DNA of 64,000 nt from Nocardioides sp. (GCF_004803405.1 NZ_SSXI01000113.1:1-64000), one strand, 5' to 3'. Positions 42,836 through 51,252 are shown, counted from the first letter of the stretch. Notes: generated from the sequence alone by a model not told the origin. A program made the numbers and translations.

Positions 42836-44118
42836 GCACCACGACGACGACCAAGCTCAGCATCGCCGAGGCGTTCGGCCTGCTGATCAAGGGCGACCTC
42901 CCGATGCGCTTCACCGCATACGACGGCAGCAGCATCGGACCGGCGGCGTCCCCGATCGGCTTCCACCTCGCGAACGAGCGGGGACTCTCCTACCTGATGA
43001 GCAGCCCCGACCCCGACCTCGCGCTCGGGCGCGCCTACGTCGCCGGGGACCTCCGGGTCAGCGGCGTCCACCCGGGCGACCCGTATGACGCCGTCGCGAT
43101 GCTGAAGTCGATCGAGTTCCGGCGGCCCCGGCCGTCGGAGCTCGTCACGATCCTCCGCTCGCTCGGCCTCGCGAACCTCCGGAGTCCCGCGCCACCGCCG
43201 CAGGAGGCGCCATCCCGACGACGTCGGGTGATGGACGGATTCCGTCACACCCTGGTGCGCGACGCGACCGCGATCCACCACCACTACGACGTGTCCAACC
43301 GCTTCTACGAGATGGTCCTCGGCCCCTCGATGACCTACACCTGCGCCCTGTTCCCGCATGACGGCGCGACGCTGGAGGAGGCGCAGGCGGCGAAGTACGA
43401 CCTGATCGCGCGCAAGCTGGACCTCCAGCCCGGGCAGCGGCTGCTCGACCTGGGCTGCGGCTGGGGCGGCATGGTCCGCCACGCGGCCCGGGAGTACGGC
43501 GTCCGCGTGATCGGCGTGACGCTCTCCCGCCAGCAGGCGGAGTGGGGCCAGGCCGAGATCAAGCGCCAGGGGCTCGACGACCTTGCCGAGGTGCGCCACC
43601 TCGACTACCGGCTCGTCGCGGAGACCGGGTTCGACGCCATCAGCTCGATCGGGCTCACCGAGCACATCGGCGTGCGCAACTACGCGTCGTACTTCGGGTT
43701 CATCCGCGACAAGCTCAAGCCGCACGGCCGCGTGCTCAACCACTGCATCACGCGGGCCGACAACCACGCGCCGGCGAGGGCGGGGGAGTTCATCGACCGC
43801 TACGTGTTCCCCGACGGCGAGCTCGCTGGTCCCGGGCGGATCGTGAGCGCGGTGCACGACGTCGGGCTCGAGGTGCAGCACACCGAGAACCTCCGCATGC
43901 ACTACGCCCGCACCCTCGCCGGCTGGTGCCGCAACCTCGTGGACAACTGGGACGAGTGCGTGGCCGAGGTGGGCGAGAACACCGCGCGGGTATGGGGTCT
44001 CTACATGGCAGGCTCGCGGGTCGGGTTCGAGCGCAACGAGATCCAGCTGCATCACGTGCTGGCGACGAAGCTCGACGAGCATGGCGGCAGCGGCTACCCG
44101 CTGCGCCACACCTTCTGA
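42832..44118 (+). CDS. bfaB: SAM-dependent methyltransferase, BfaB/TmsB-like (cyclopropane-synthase family)
   Basis: A 428-residue member of the cyclopropane-fatty-acid synthase family. The SAM-binding motif reads RLLDLGCGWGGMVRHAAREY, followed by VTLSRQQAEWGQ and the substrate/bicarbonate-site region (HHHYDVSNRFYEMVLGPSMT; SIGLTEHIGVRNY). An N-terminal extension (residues 1-130) lies before the methyltransferase domain. Together with the overlapping BfaA-like flavoenzyme it should add a methylene at C-10 of oleate in membrane lipids, later reduced to 10-methylstearate. A simple cyclopropane synthase is the alternative. Confidence 0.78.
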   Translation: MSTTTTTKLSIAEAFGLLIKGDLPMRFTAYDGSSIGPAASPIGFHLANERGLSYLMSSPDPDLALGRAYVAGDLRVSGVHPGDPYDAVAMLKSIEFRRPRPSELVTILRSLGLANLRSPAPPPQEAPSRRRRVMDGFRHTLVRDATAIHHHYDVSNRFYEMVLGPSMTYTCALFPHDGATLEEAQAAKYDLIARKLDLQPGQRLLDLGCGWGGMVRHAAREYGVRVIGVTLSRQQAEWGQAEIKRQGLDDLAEVRHLDYRLVAETGFDAISSIGLTEHIGVRNYASYFGFIRDKLKPHGRVLNHCITRADNHAPARAGEFIDRYVFPDGELAGPGRIVSAVHDVGLEVQHTENLRMHYARTLAGWCRNLVDNWDECVAEVGENTARVWGLYMAGSRVGFERNEIQLHHVLATKLDEHGGSGYPLRHTF

Positions 44119-44151
44119 GTCTGGGGCGCGAGCACGTCCTTGGTGGAGGGG

Positions 44152-44169
44152 CGGGCAGCACGCTGCCCG
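44152..44169. repeat. Palindrome between bfaB and the SIP gene
   Basis: CGGGCAGC and GCTGCCCG arms separated by AC. It ends 12 nt before the presumed -10 TAGCCT of the next gene. It may be a weak terminator of bfaAB or an operator; the sequence does not decide. Confidence 0.4.
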
Positions 44170-44181
44170 GAGCAGGAGCGA

Positions 44182-44187
44182 TAGCCT
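44182..44187 (+). promoter_or_regulatory. Probable leaderless -10 element (TAGCCT) of the SIP-era operon
   Basis: TAGCCT lies 6 nt before ATG 44194, without a ribosome-binding site. Confidence 0.5.
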
Positions 44188-44193
44188 TGACGG

Positions 44194-44985
44194 ATGAGCA
44201 CCCGCGCCCAGCAGTACGTCGCCGACGTGCTGTCGCGCGAGCACGTCACCCCGCACCTGCTGCGGTTGACGCTCGGCGGTGCGGGCCTCGCGGAGTTCTC
44301 CTCCACGGGTGTCCCGGACGAGTGGGTGGGACTCGTCGTGCCTGGGCAGTTCCAGAGCAGGTACTACACGGTGCGGTCGTGGACGGGCTCGGAGCTGGTG
44401 GTCGACGTCGTCGTCCACCAGGTCGGCCTGGTGACCGAGTGGGCGACCGGCAAGGCCGGTGACCCCGTCGGACAGCAGGTCACGATCACCGAGCCCAAGG
44501 GCTCCTTCGAGCAGCCAGCCGACGCCCGGTGGCTGCTGCTCGTCGGCGACCTGACCGCGATGCCCGCGATGGCGCGGATCGCCGAGACCCACGCCGCGTC
44601 GATCCCGACCACGATCCACGCCGAGGTGCCCGACGACCCGGCCACCCTCACCACCTACCTCCCAGAGAGCGCCGATGTGACCTGGATGGACCAGCCTGCC
44701 GACGGCCGGAGCCGGCTCGCCGACGTCGTCGAGTCGCTGACGTGGCCCGAGGGCCCCGGCTACTTCTGGATGGCGGGGGAGTCCGCGCAGATGAGGGCGA
44801 TCCGCAAGCACGTGATGCGCGACCGGAAGCTTCCCAGCACGCACTACGACGTGATGGGCTACTGGCGCGCGTTGGCCGAGCGGCAGCCGCGGGCGGTCGA
44901 CCCCGGGCCGATCTGGCGCGCCGGCAAGGCCGCCGGCAAGTCCGACGAGCAGATCTGGGCCGAGTACGACGAGGCGCGGGCATGA
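44194..44985 (+). CDS. Siderophore-interacting protein (SIP) family NAD(P)H:flavin oxidoreductase
   Basis: A 263-residue FAD-dependent reductase of the ViuB/SIP family, which reduces ferric siderophores. The FAD-binding motif RYYTVRSW is at about residue 52; NAD(P)H-domain segments are LLLVGDLTAMPAMARIAE and GYFWMAGESAQMRAIRKHV; the C-terminal YDVMGYWR is family-typical. ATG 44194 appears leaderless. Its stop overlaps the era start (ATGA at 44982), placing an iron-related enzyme and an essential GTPase in one operon. No iron box was seen upstream, so iron regulation is not indicated. Confidence 0.85.
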   Translation: MSTRAQQYVADVLSREHVTPHLLRLTLGGAGLAEFSSTGVPDEWVGLVVPGQFQSRYYTVRSWTGSELVVDVVVHQVGLVTEWATGKAGDPVGQQVTITEPKGSFEQPADARWLLLVGDLTAMPAMARIAETHAASIPTTIHAEVPDDPATLTTYLPESADVTWMDQPADGRSRLADVVESLTWPEGPGYFWMAGESAQMRAIRKHVMRDRKLPSTHYDVMGYWRALAERQPRAVDPGPIWRAGKAAGKSDEQIWAEYDEARA

Positions 44986-46037
44986 CCGGCCGCGACGCCG
45001 AGGATCAGTGGGACGACGAGCTCGACGTGGACGTGGACGACGACGAGGTCGACGAGGACTTCGGCGCGCTCCCGCCGCCGGCTCCCGCTCCGGCGGCGGT
45101 CTTCGGCAGCAGCGAGGTCCCGGAGGGCTACCGCAGCGGCTTCGCCTGCTTCGTCGGCCGCCCCAACGTCGGCAAGTCCACGCTGACCAACGCTCTCGTC
45201 GGCCAGAAAATCGTGATCACCTCCGACAAGCCGCAGACCACCCGCACCGTCGTGCGAGGGATCGTGCACCGGTCCGACGGCCAGCTCGTCCTGGTCGACA
45301 CCCCGGGCCTGCACCGGCCTCGCACCCTGCTGGGGGAGCGGCTGAACGACCTGGTGAAGACCACGTGGGCCGAGGTCGACGTGGTCGCGGTCTGCTTCCC
45401 GGCTGACGAGAAGATCGGTCCAGGAGACACGTTCCTCGTCAACGAGCTGGCCAAGGTTCGTCGTACCACCCGGATCGCAGTGGTCACGAAGACCGACCTC
45501 GCCACGCCAGAGCGGATCGCCGAGCACCTGGTGGACATCGCCGAGCTCGGCCGCGCCACCGGGACCGAGTGGGCCGAGATCGTCCCGGTGTCGTCGGTCC
45601 ACGGCGACCAGATCGAGCTGCTCGCCGAGCTGCTCGTCGGCTTGTTGCCCGAGGGGCCGCCGCTCTACCCCGACGGGGACCTCACCGACGCGCCCGAGGA
45701 GGTGCTGGTCGCGGAGCTGATCCGCGAGGCTGCCCTGGACGGAGTGCGCGACGAGCTCCCGCACTCGATCGCCGTGCTGGTCGAGGAGATGGGCTTGCGT
45801 GAGGGGCGGCCCGAGGACAAGCCGCTGCTCGACATCCACGCCAACCTGTACGTCGAGCGTGACTCGCAGAAGGGCATCGTGATCGGCAAGAAGGGTGCCC
45901 GCCTGCGCGAGGTCGGGACAGCCGCCCGCAAGCAGATCGAGGCGCTGCTCGGCACGCCGGTCTACCTCGACCTGCACGTGAAGATCGCCAAGGACTGGCA
46001 GCGCGATCCGCGGCAGCTGAGGAAGCTCGGGTTCTAG
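44982..46037 (+). CDS. era: GTPase Era with acidic N-terminal extension
   Basis: Ribosome-assembly GTPase that binds 16S rRNA. The G domain shows CFVGRPNVGKSTLTNALVG (G1 near residue 58), TTRTVVRG (G2), VDTPGLHRPR (G3) and VTKTDL (G4), and the C-terminal KH domain is complete (VERDSQKGIVIGKKGARLRE; LGTPVYLDLHVKI). The product is 351 residues against about 300 normally: the first 50 residues are an extra Asp/Glu-rich then Pro/Ala-rich extension (DDELDVDVDDDEVDEDFG). ATG 44982 overlaps the preceding stop; no later start would keep the coupling, so the extension is probably real. Confidence 0.93.
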   Translation: MTGRDAEDQWDDELDVDVDDDEVDEDFGALPPPAPAPAAVFGSSEVPEGYRSGFACFVGRPNVGKSTLTNALVGQKIVITSDKPQTTRTVVRGIVHRSDGQLVLVDTPGLHRPRTLLGERLNDLVKTTWAEVDVVAVCFPADEKIGPGDTFLVNELAKVRRTTRIAVVTKTDLATPERIAEHLVDIAELGRATGTEWAEIVPVSSVHGDQIELLAELLVGLLPEGPPLYPDGDLTDAPEEVLVAELIREAALDGVRDELPHSIAVLVEEMGLREGRPEDKPLLDIHANLYVERDSQKGIVIGKKGARLREVGTAARKQIEALLGTPVYLDLHVKIAKDWQRDPRQLRKLGF

Positions 46038-46116
46038 GGTCCGGCCTCGTGACGGTCGGTGGGGGCGCTGCGCGACCTCCTCGACGTGCGGTGGGGGCGG
46101 CTCGTGTCCGTCCAGC

Positions 46117-46977
46117 TCAGTCCGGAGCCCAGCAGCGGCCGAAGGTCTGGCCCATCTGCCACTGCTCCTGCGTGGGCCACTCGTAGCCCCACCGGAAGTC
46201 GAGCGGGTCCTCCGCGACCTCCGCGCCGGCGTCCTCGCACTGGGTCCCGCCGGCCCTGCGAACGGTCCGCTCGCCGGGATACTTCCCGGGCTTGAAGGCG
46301 ACCACGTCGATCGCCCGCCAGCTGTGCCTGGCCGAGCAGGGAACCCGCTCGAAGTTCTTCGCGTCCGGCGCCGCGGTGCCGCACATCGCGTGCGCCTCGC
46401 GCGGAGCCGGCCGATCGAGGGCGTCCTTCAGGCTGCCCCGGACCTCGGCGAGCTCCTCGGCGCCTGCGAGCAGCACGGCGTCGCACCGGAACCAGTCGGC
46501 GCCCTCGTCGGACTCCTCGACGGTCGGTGTGAACCAGACCGGCCGGATCATGCTCAACCGCAGGTTCTTCGGTGTCCCGCCCACGAACCGGCTCAGCAGT
46601 CGCGGGCAGTCCGCCGCGACCTGCGCCTGCACGTGCGCGGAGTCGATGGCCAGGAGGTGGCCGTCAACCACGGCGTCAACGGTGCCGACCGCGACGGTCT
46701 CGCTCGTGTGCGGCTGCCCGCAGTCGACCGGCTCCGCGTCTGCCGTCGGTGCGACTGCGGCCTCGAACTCGAGTCGGTAGCAAGCGCCCGTCGTCGGCTC
46801 GGGCGGCGGTTCCGGCGCCGCGGAAGGAGTGCTCGTGGCCGGAGCGGCGCTCTCGCTTCTGTCGGCGTTGCCGCCCTCGTCGGCACCGCTGCACGCGGTC
46901 AGCGGCACGAGGAGCACCAGGAAGGCCGCGGCCGCCAGGTGGCGCCGACCGCGCGCGGCGCGGGCCCGGTCACTCAC
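46117..46977 (-). CDS. Septum-formation-family lipoprotein, copy 2
   Basis: A 286-residue predicted lipoprotein (signal AAAAFLVLLVPLTACS, lipobox LTAC) with a Ser/Ala/Pro linker, then two related cysteine-containing modules: ACYRLEFEAA ... VDCGQPHTSETVAVGTVD, and VPCSARHSWRAIDVVAFKPG ... FRWGYEWPTQEQW. The CxxxH-type repeats match the actinobacterial septum-formation domain (PF13845), whose function is poorly defined. It overlaps its upstream paralogue by 8 nt, so the two form an operon and arose by tandem duplication. Confidence 0.75.
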   Translation of the reverse strand: MSDRARAARGRRHLAAAAFLVLLVPLTACSGADEGGNADRSESAAPATSTPSAAPEPPPEPTTGACYRLEFEAAVAPTADAEPVDCGQPHTSETVAVGTVDAVVDGHLLAIDSAHVQAQVAADCPRLLSRFVGGTPKNLRLSMIRPVWFTPTVEESDEGADWFRCDAVLLAGAEELAEVRGSLKDALDRPAPREAHAMCGTAAPDAKNFERVPCSARHSWRAIDVVAFKPGKYPGERTVRRAGGTQCEDAGAEVAEDPLDFRWGYEWPTQEQWQMGQTFGRCWAPD

Positions 46978-47770
46978 TGGTCTTGGCCCAACAGACCGAC
47001 CGGCGGATGCCGGCCCTCCACTCCGCCTCGTGGAAGAAGGTGAAGCCGTACTCGAACTCGGTCGGGTAGTTCAGCCAGGCCTTGACCGAGGTGGCGCAGA
47101 AGGCGCGGGTCCGGCTCTCCATCACCCGGTCGCTCGGGTAGACGTCCTCGGGCTCTCCGATCTTCACCGTCGTGACCGCCCGCCAGTCGTGCTTCTGCGA
47201 GCACGGCACCTTCTCACCCGCGGCGACCGACGTGCCCCGCGCGCAGCTGAGCCACTTGTCGTTCGGCCTGCCGGCGAGCAGTCCCTTGGCAGTCTCGGGC
47301 AGCGGCAGGTAGCTGGTGCTGGTGGCGCTGCCGCCGATCACATCGCAGCGATACCAGCGCGCGCCCTTCTCCCAGGCCTTCTCGGAGGGTCGGAACCAGG
47401 CCCAGCTGAGGGTGGTCCGCAGCACCAGGCTCTCGTCGGCGCCGACGAACCTCGCGAACTCCGTCGAGCAGATCTGGTAGGCGTATCGGCCGAGATCCGC
47501 GTCGTCATACTCGGCGTCTTCGTACTCCGCGGGAAGCTCGCCGGCGGCGAAGGTCTCGGCGGTGTGCTTCTGCTTGCAGTCGACGGCTTCGGTGGCGTTG
47601 GCCGGCATCGCGACGTCCTCGGGCGCGAGCACCCGGCACAGCCCGTTCTGGGGCATCGCCACGGCGTCGACCAGGTCGGGATCGGTGTTGCTGCCCTGGT
47701 CCGTGCCGCCGCAGGCGGTCACCAGGAGGAGGCTGAGGAGCAGCACGGCAAGGGCGCGCGCGTGCGTCAT
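46970..47770 (-). CDS. Septum-formation-family lipoprotein, copy 1
   Basis: A 266-residue predicted lipoprotein (signal LAVLLLSLLLVTACGG) with the same two-module layout as its neighbour: VDCKQKHTAETFAAGELP, then VPCSQKHDWRAVTTVKIGEP and NYPTEFEYGFTFFHEAEWRA. Aligned by eye the two paralogues share the Cys and His positions, AWFRP/VWFTP, and ARWYRCD/ADWFRCD, but differ widely elsewhere, so the duplication is old. ATG 47770 is weakly preceded by a GAGGGGG stretch. Secreted, envelope-attached; role unknown. Confidence 0.75.
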   Translation of the reverse strand: MTHARALAVLLLSLLLVTACGGTDQGSNTDPDLVDAVAMPQNGLCRVLAPEDVAMPANATEAVDCKQKHTAETFAAGELPAEYEDAEYDDADLGRYAYQICSTEFARFVGADESLVLRTTLSWAWFRPSEKAWEKGARWYRCDVIGGSATSTSYLPLPETAKGLLAGRPNDKWLSCARGTSVAAGEKVPCSQKHDWRAVTTVKIGEPEDVYPSDRVMESRTRAFCATSVKAWLNYPTEFEYGFTFFHEAEWRAGIRRSVCWAKTSE

Positions 47771-47807
47771 CGCGAGGCCCCCTCTCGTGCCCTGTCCCGG
47801 TGCCGAC

Positions 47808-48302
47808 TCAGACCGTCAGCAGTGCCGCGATGGTAGCGCCCAGCTCGTAGGCGGACCCGAGCGCGGCGTCGTCCACGTCGCCGACCACCCCGAGCACGTC
47901 GTACGCCTGTCGCCAGCCGAGGGCGCCGACGATGGACTGGACGGACCGCTCCGCCCCGGTCAGGTCGTAGCGGCCGTGCATCCAGAGGCCGTACGGGCGC
48001 CCGGCGGTCTTGTCGCCGCCGGCGGGATCGGCCGCCCCACTCGGGTCGAGGGAGCCGCCGACAGCGAGGAACGTCGAGTCGAAGAAGTGCTTGAGGGCAC
48101 CGCTCATGTAGCCGAAGTTGGCCGTGGTGCCGATCACGTAACCGTCGGCCCCCAGCACGTCCTCGGCGGTGGCCTCCAGAGCAGGTCGTACGACGACCTC
48201 GACCCCCTCGATCACGTCGTCGTTCGCGCCGGCCACCACCTGCTCGAGGAGCGCCTGCATCGACCGGGACGGCGAATGGTGCACCACGAGGAGACGGGCC
48301 AT
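47808..48302 (-). CDS. Flavodoxin-family protein
   Basis: A 164-residue flavodoxin-like (NADPH-dependent FMN reductase fold) protein: LLVVHHSPSRSMQALLEQV carries the phosphate-binding loop, and IGTTANFGYMSGALKHFFDS is the typical second FMN loop. No signal peptide; cytoplasmic. ATG 48302 is preceded at 6 nt by TAGGCT (minus strand), indicating a leaderless transcript. It is divergent from the protease gene. Reaction partner unknown. Confidence 0.82.
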   Translation of the reverse strand: MARLLVVHHSPSRSMQALLEQVVAGANDDVIEGVEVVVRPALEATAEDVLGADGYVIGTTANFGYMSGALKHFFDSTFLAVGGSLDPSGAADPAGGDKTAGRPYGLWMHGRYDLTGAERSVQSIVGALGWRQAYDVLGVVGDVDDAALGSAYELGATIAALLTV

Positions 48303-48308
48303 GGAGCC

Positions 48309-48314
48309 AGCCTA
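48309..48314 (-). promoter_or_regulatory. Probable leaderless -10 element (TAGGCT) of the flavodoxin gene
   Basis: Minus-strand TAGGCT lies 6 nt before ATG 48302, with no ribosome-binding site. Confidence 0.5.
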
Positions 48315-48411
48315 GGGACCGGCAGGCCGTGACGCGGGCCACCCTGGCTCGTTGCGACCGTGCCGGTCGGGCGGCCAATCGGGGCCGCCCCACGCTCTCG
48401 GAAGGCCCTTC

Positions 48412-49251
48412 ATGCGCTCTCGCACCATCGCCACTCTTGCCACCGCCGCCTGCCTCGCTGCTGCCGGGCTCTCGGCCGCCGGTCCCGCGGAGGCCATCGT
48501 CGGCGGCTACCAGGTCACCGACGACCGCTTCGCGTTCATGGCCTCCATCCAGGACGCAGGAGCGAACGGGACCGACGGGCACTTCTGCGGAGGATCGGTC
48601 ATCTCCCAGCGTTGGGTGCTCACGGCGGCGCACTGCATCGACCTCACCGGGGTGCAGGCGAAGGACATCCAGGTCGCGGTCGGCCGCGACAACCTGGACC
48701 AGGACCTGGCCGAGGGACAGACCCTGCTTGTCGACCGGATCGAGGTGCACCCGGACTACGACGGCGGCCCCTTCGATGCGGCCCTGGTCCACGTGACCGA
48801 GGACATCACCAGCGCTCCCGCGATCCCGCTGGTCGCACGGGGCGAGGACACCCTCGAGCAGGACGGCGCCCGGCTCACGGTCGCCGGCTGGGGCACCGAG
48901 TTCTTCGGGTCCCCGGCCGCGGCGGCCCAGCTGAAGGCGGTCGACGTCCGCGCCGTGGCGGACAGCAGCTGCACGACCAACCAGGCGATGGGCTTCGAGC
49001 CCGACCTCGAGATCTGCGCCTCGGAGCTGCTCGGCGACTCGTGCCAGGGTGATTCCGGGGGTCCGCTCTTCGGCACCCTGCCCGACGGACGCCGGGTCCA
49101 GGTCGGGATCGTCAGCTACGGGCTCGGCTGCGCGACGCCCGGCTTCCCGGGCGTGTACGCGGAGGTCAACAACGCATCGATCCACCAGTTCATCACGGGG
49201 ACCGCTGGTCTCACGGGCACGACCGCAACGCGCAGCAAGAAGGAGCGCTGA
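48412..49251 (+). CDS. Secreted trypsin-like serine protease (S1 family)
   Basis: A 279-residue secreted endopeptidase. The signal peptide (RSRTIATLATAACLAAAGLS) ends in GPAEA, and the mature enzyme begins directly with IVGGYQV, the activated N terminus of trypsins. Catalytic residues are visible: His in LTAAHCID, Asp in FDAALVHV, Ser in DSCQGDSGGPLFG. Cysteines flank the active site as in trypsin. The product would be active after signal cleavage alone, without a propeptide. ATG 48412 has a GGAAGG ribosome-binding site. Confidence 0.9.
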   Translation: MRSRTIATLATAACLAAAGLSAAGPAEAIVGGYQVTDDRFAFMASIQDAGANGTDGHFCGGSVISQRWVLTAAHCIDLTGVQAKDIQVAVGRDNLDQDLAEGQTLLVDRIEVHPDYDGGPFDAALVHVTEDITSAPAIPLVARGEDTLEQDGARLTVAGWGTEFFGSPAAAAQLKAVDVRAVADSSCTTNQAMGFEPDLEICASELLGDSCQGDSGGPLFGTLPDGRRVQVGIVSYGLGCATPGFPGVYAEVNNASIHQFITGTAGLTGTTATRSKKER

Positions 49252-49292
49252 CCGGCCCTCACAGGCCCTGACCGACGCTGGACCGGGGCGGT

Positions 49293-49323
49293 CCGCACGT
49301 CGCCCCACGCGGGCGGCGTGCGG
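49293..49323 (+). terminator. Strong hairpin after the protease gene
   Basis: Twelve-bp stem with one G-T wobble (arms CCGCACGTCGCC and GGCGGCGTGCGG) and a 7-nt loop, 42 nt after the protease stop. No T-run follows. It probably separates the protease from the leuA leader. Confidence 0.5.
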
Positions 49324-49367
49324 CCGTTCCCGGTCCGGGCGCAGACCTGCGGTATGGTGTGGTCGTC

Positions 49368-49409
49368 ATGATGCGCGCACTGCTTCTTAGCGGCCGCAGC
49401 GAGGTCTGA
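49368..49409 (+). CDS. leuA leader peptide (MMRALLLSGRSEV)
   Basis: A 13-codon reading frame with three consecutive leucine codons (CTG CTT CTT), ending 70 nt before leuA. CTT is a rare codon in this genome, and its use twice here fits a stalling site. TATGGT at 49353 is a possible -10. Ribosome stalling at the Leu codons under leucine shortage should alter the hairpin that overlaps the peptide's 3' end. Leader peptides of this kind precede leuA in other actinobacteria. Confidence 0.8.
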   Translation: MMRALLLSGRSEV

Positions 49410-49432
49410 TCACGCCGGACCCCTCGCTGCGG
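49394..49432 (+). promoter_or_regulatory. Attenuator stem-loop of leuA
   Basis: Perfect 11-bp inverted repeat CCGCAGCGAGG / CCTCGCTGCGG with a 17-nt loop. The 5' arm lies inside the leader peptide, 6 nt after its last Leu codon, so a stalled ribosome would cover it. There is no T-run; how the hairpin affects leuA (48 nt downstream) is not shown by the sequence. Confidence 0.7.
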
Positions 49433-49479
49433 AGTGAGTTGCGCGCCCGGCGCCGATCGATCACCCAGCCGAGGAACTC

Positions 49480-51228
49480 ATGACCAGCTTCAGCGACAAC
49501 CCCGTCACCATCCCCAGCCAGCAGCCGAGCGGCATGCCGTACCACCGGTACACCGCCTTCGAGCCGGTGACCGTGCCGGACCGCACCTGGCCGGACCGGA
49601 AGATCACTGCCGCGCCCCGGTGGCTCTCCACCGACCTCCGCGACGGCAACCAGGCGCTCATCGACCCGATGACGCCCTCCCGCAAGATGAAGATGTTCGA
49701 GCTCCTCGTGAAGATGGGCTACAAGGAGATCGAGATCGGGTTCCCGGCGGCGAGCCAGACCGACTTCGACTTCGTGCGCCAGCTCGTCGAGGGCGACAAG
49801 ATTCCCGATGACGTGCGGGTGTCCGTGCTGACCCAGGCCCGCGAGGACCTGATCGAGCGCACGGTCTCCTCCCTGGTCGGTGCGGACAAGGCGACCGTCC
49901 ACCTCTACAACGCGACGGCGCCGCTGTTCCAGCGCGTCGTCTTCGGCGTGACCGAGGCGGAGTGCATCGCGATCGCGACCCGTGGCACCGAGTGGGTCAT
50001 GAAGTACGCCGAGCAGCTGCTGGCCGGGACCGACTTCGGCTACCAGTACAGCCCGGAGATCTTCACCCAGACGCCGACGGACTTCGCGCTCGAGGTCTGC
50101 GAGCGGGTCTCCGACGTGTGGCAGCCGGAGGAGGGTCGCGAGATCATCCTGAACCTGCCGGCCACCGTCGAGATGTCGACCCCCAACACCTACGCCGACC
50201 AGATCGAGTACTTCGCCCGCGGCCTGACCCGGCGCCAGCACAGCGCGATCAGCCTGCACCCCCACAACGACCGCGGCACGGCCGTCGCGGCGACGGAGCT
50301 GGCGCTGATGGCCGGCGCCGACCGGGTCGAGGGCTGCCTGTTCGGTCACGGCGAGCGCACCGGCAATGTCGACCTGGTGACGCTGGCGATGAACCTCTTC
50401 AGCCAGGGCATCGACCCGCAGGTCGACCTGTCCGATATCGACGAGATCCGGCGCACGGTCGAGTACTGCACGCAGCTGCCCGTCCACCCGCGGCACCCGT
50501 ACGCCGGCGATCTCGTCTACACCGCGTTCTCCGGGTCGCACCAGGACGCGATCAAGAAGGGCCTCGAGGACCTGGAGCGGGTCGCCGCAGAGCAGGGCAA
50601 GCCGGTCAGCGAGGTCCCGTGGGAGGCGCCGTACCTTCCGATCGACCCGAAGGACGTCGGCCGCACGTACGAGGCGGTCATCCGGGTCAACAGCCAGTCC
50701 GGCAAGGGCGGCGTCGCGTACGTGATGAAGGCCGAGCACAGCCTCGACCTGCCCCGGCGTGCCCAGATCGAGTTCAGCCGGGTGATCCAGCAGCACACGG
50801 ACACCCAGGGCGGCGAGGTCACGCCCGAGGAGATCTGGTCGATCTTCCAGCGCGAGTACCTCGACCGCGAGGCGCCGTACTCCCTGGTGAGCTTCACCTC
50901 CTCGACCGACGAGGAGGGCGACGACCAGCAGCGGGTTCGGATGGCCGTGCGCGGCGAGGAGCGGACGTTCACCGGCATGGGCAACGGCCCGGTGGCGGCG
51001 TTCGTCGACGGGATGCGGCAGGCCGGGGCCGACATCCGGGTCCTCGACTACGCCGAGCACGCCCTCTCCTCCGGCGGTGACGCGCTCGCGGCGGCGTACG
51101 TCGAGTGTGAGATCGCCGGCGAGATCGTCTGGGGCATCGGGATCCACCACAACATCGTCACCGCCTCGCTCCGGGCGGTGGTCTGCGCCGCCAACCGGGC
51201 GCAGGCGACCACCATCCCGCACGGCTGA
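49480..51228 (+). CDS. leuA: 2-isopropylmalate synthase
   Basis: First committed enzyme of leucine biosynthesis (acetyl-CoA + 2-ketoisovalerate). The 582-residue product is of the actinobacterial LeuA type: LSTDLRDGNQALIDPM (metal/substrate site), LHPHNDRGTAVAATELALMA, LFGHGERTGNVDLVTLAMN, and a complete C-terminal leucine-binding regulatory domain (FTGMGNGPVAAFVDGMRQAG). ATG 49480 has a GAGGAA ribosome-binding site. Control is expected both by leucine feedback and by the leader peptide upstream. Confidence 0.96.
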   Translation: MTSFSDNPVTIPSQQPSGMPYHRYTAFEPVTVPDRTWPDRKITAAPRWLSTDLRDGNQALIDPMTPSRKMKMFELLVKMGYKEIEIGFPAASQTDFDFVRQLVEGDKIPDDVRVSVLTQAREDLIERTVSSLVGADKATVHLYNATAPLFQRVVFGVTEAECIAIATRGTEWVMKYAEQLLAGTDFGYQYSPEIFTQTPTDFALEVCERVSDVWQPEEGREIILNLPATVEMSTPNTYADQIEYFARGLTRRQHSAISLHPHNDRGTAVAATELALMAGADRVEGCLFGHGERTGNVDLVTLAMNLFSQGIDPQVDLSDIDEIRRTVEYCTQLPVHPRHPYAGDLVYTAFSGSHQDAIKKGLEDLERVAAEQGKPVSEVPWEAPYLPIDPKDVGRTYEAVIRVNSQSGKGGVAYVMKAEHSLDLPRRAQIEFSRVIQQHTDTQGGEVTPEEIWSIFQREYLDREAPYSLVSFTSSTDEEGDDQQRVRMAVRGEERTFTGMGNGPVAAFVDGMRQAGADIRVLDYAEHALSSGGDALAAAYVECEIAGEIVWGIGIHHNIVTASLRAVVCAANRAQATTIPHG

Positions 51229-51252
51229 GCTGCGCCCTGTCAGACTGGGCGC

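Noticed and set aside
44152-44169. Palindrome taken as an intrinsic terminator
   Set aside because: The loop is only 2 nt and no T-run follows; it is listed as a palindrome of unknown role.
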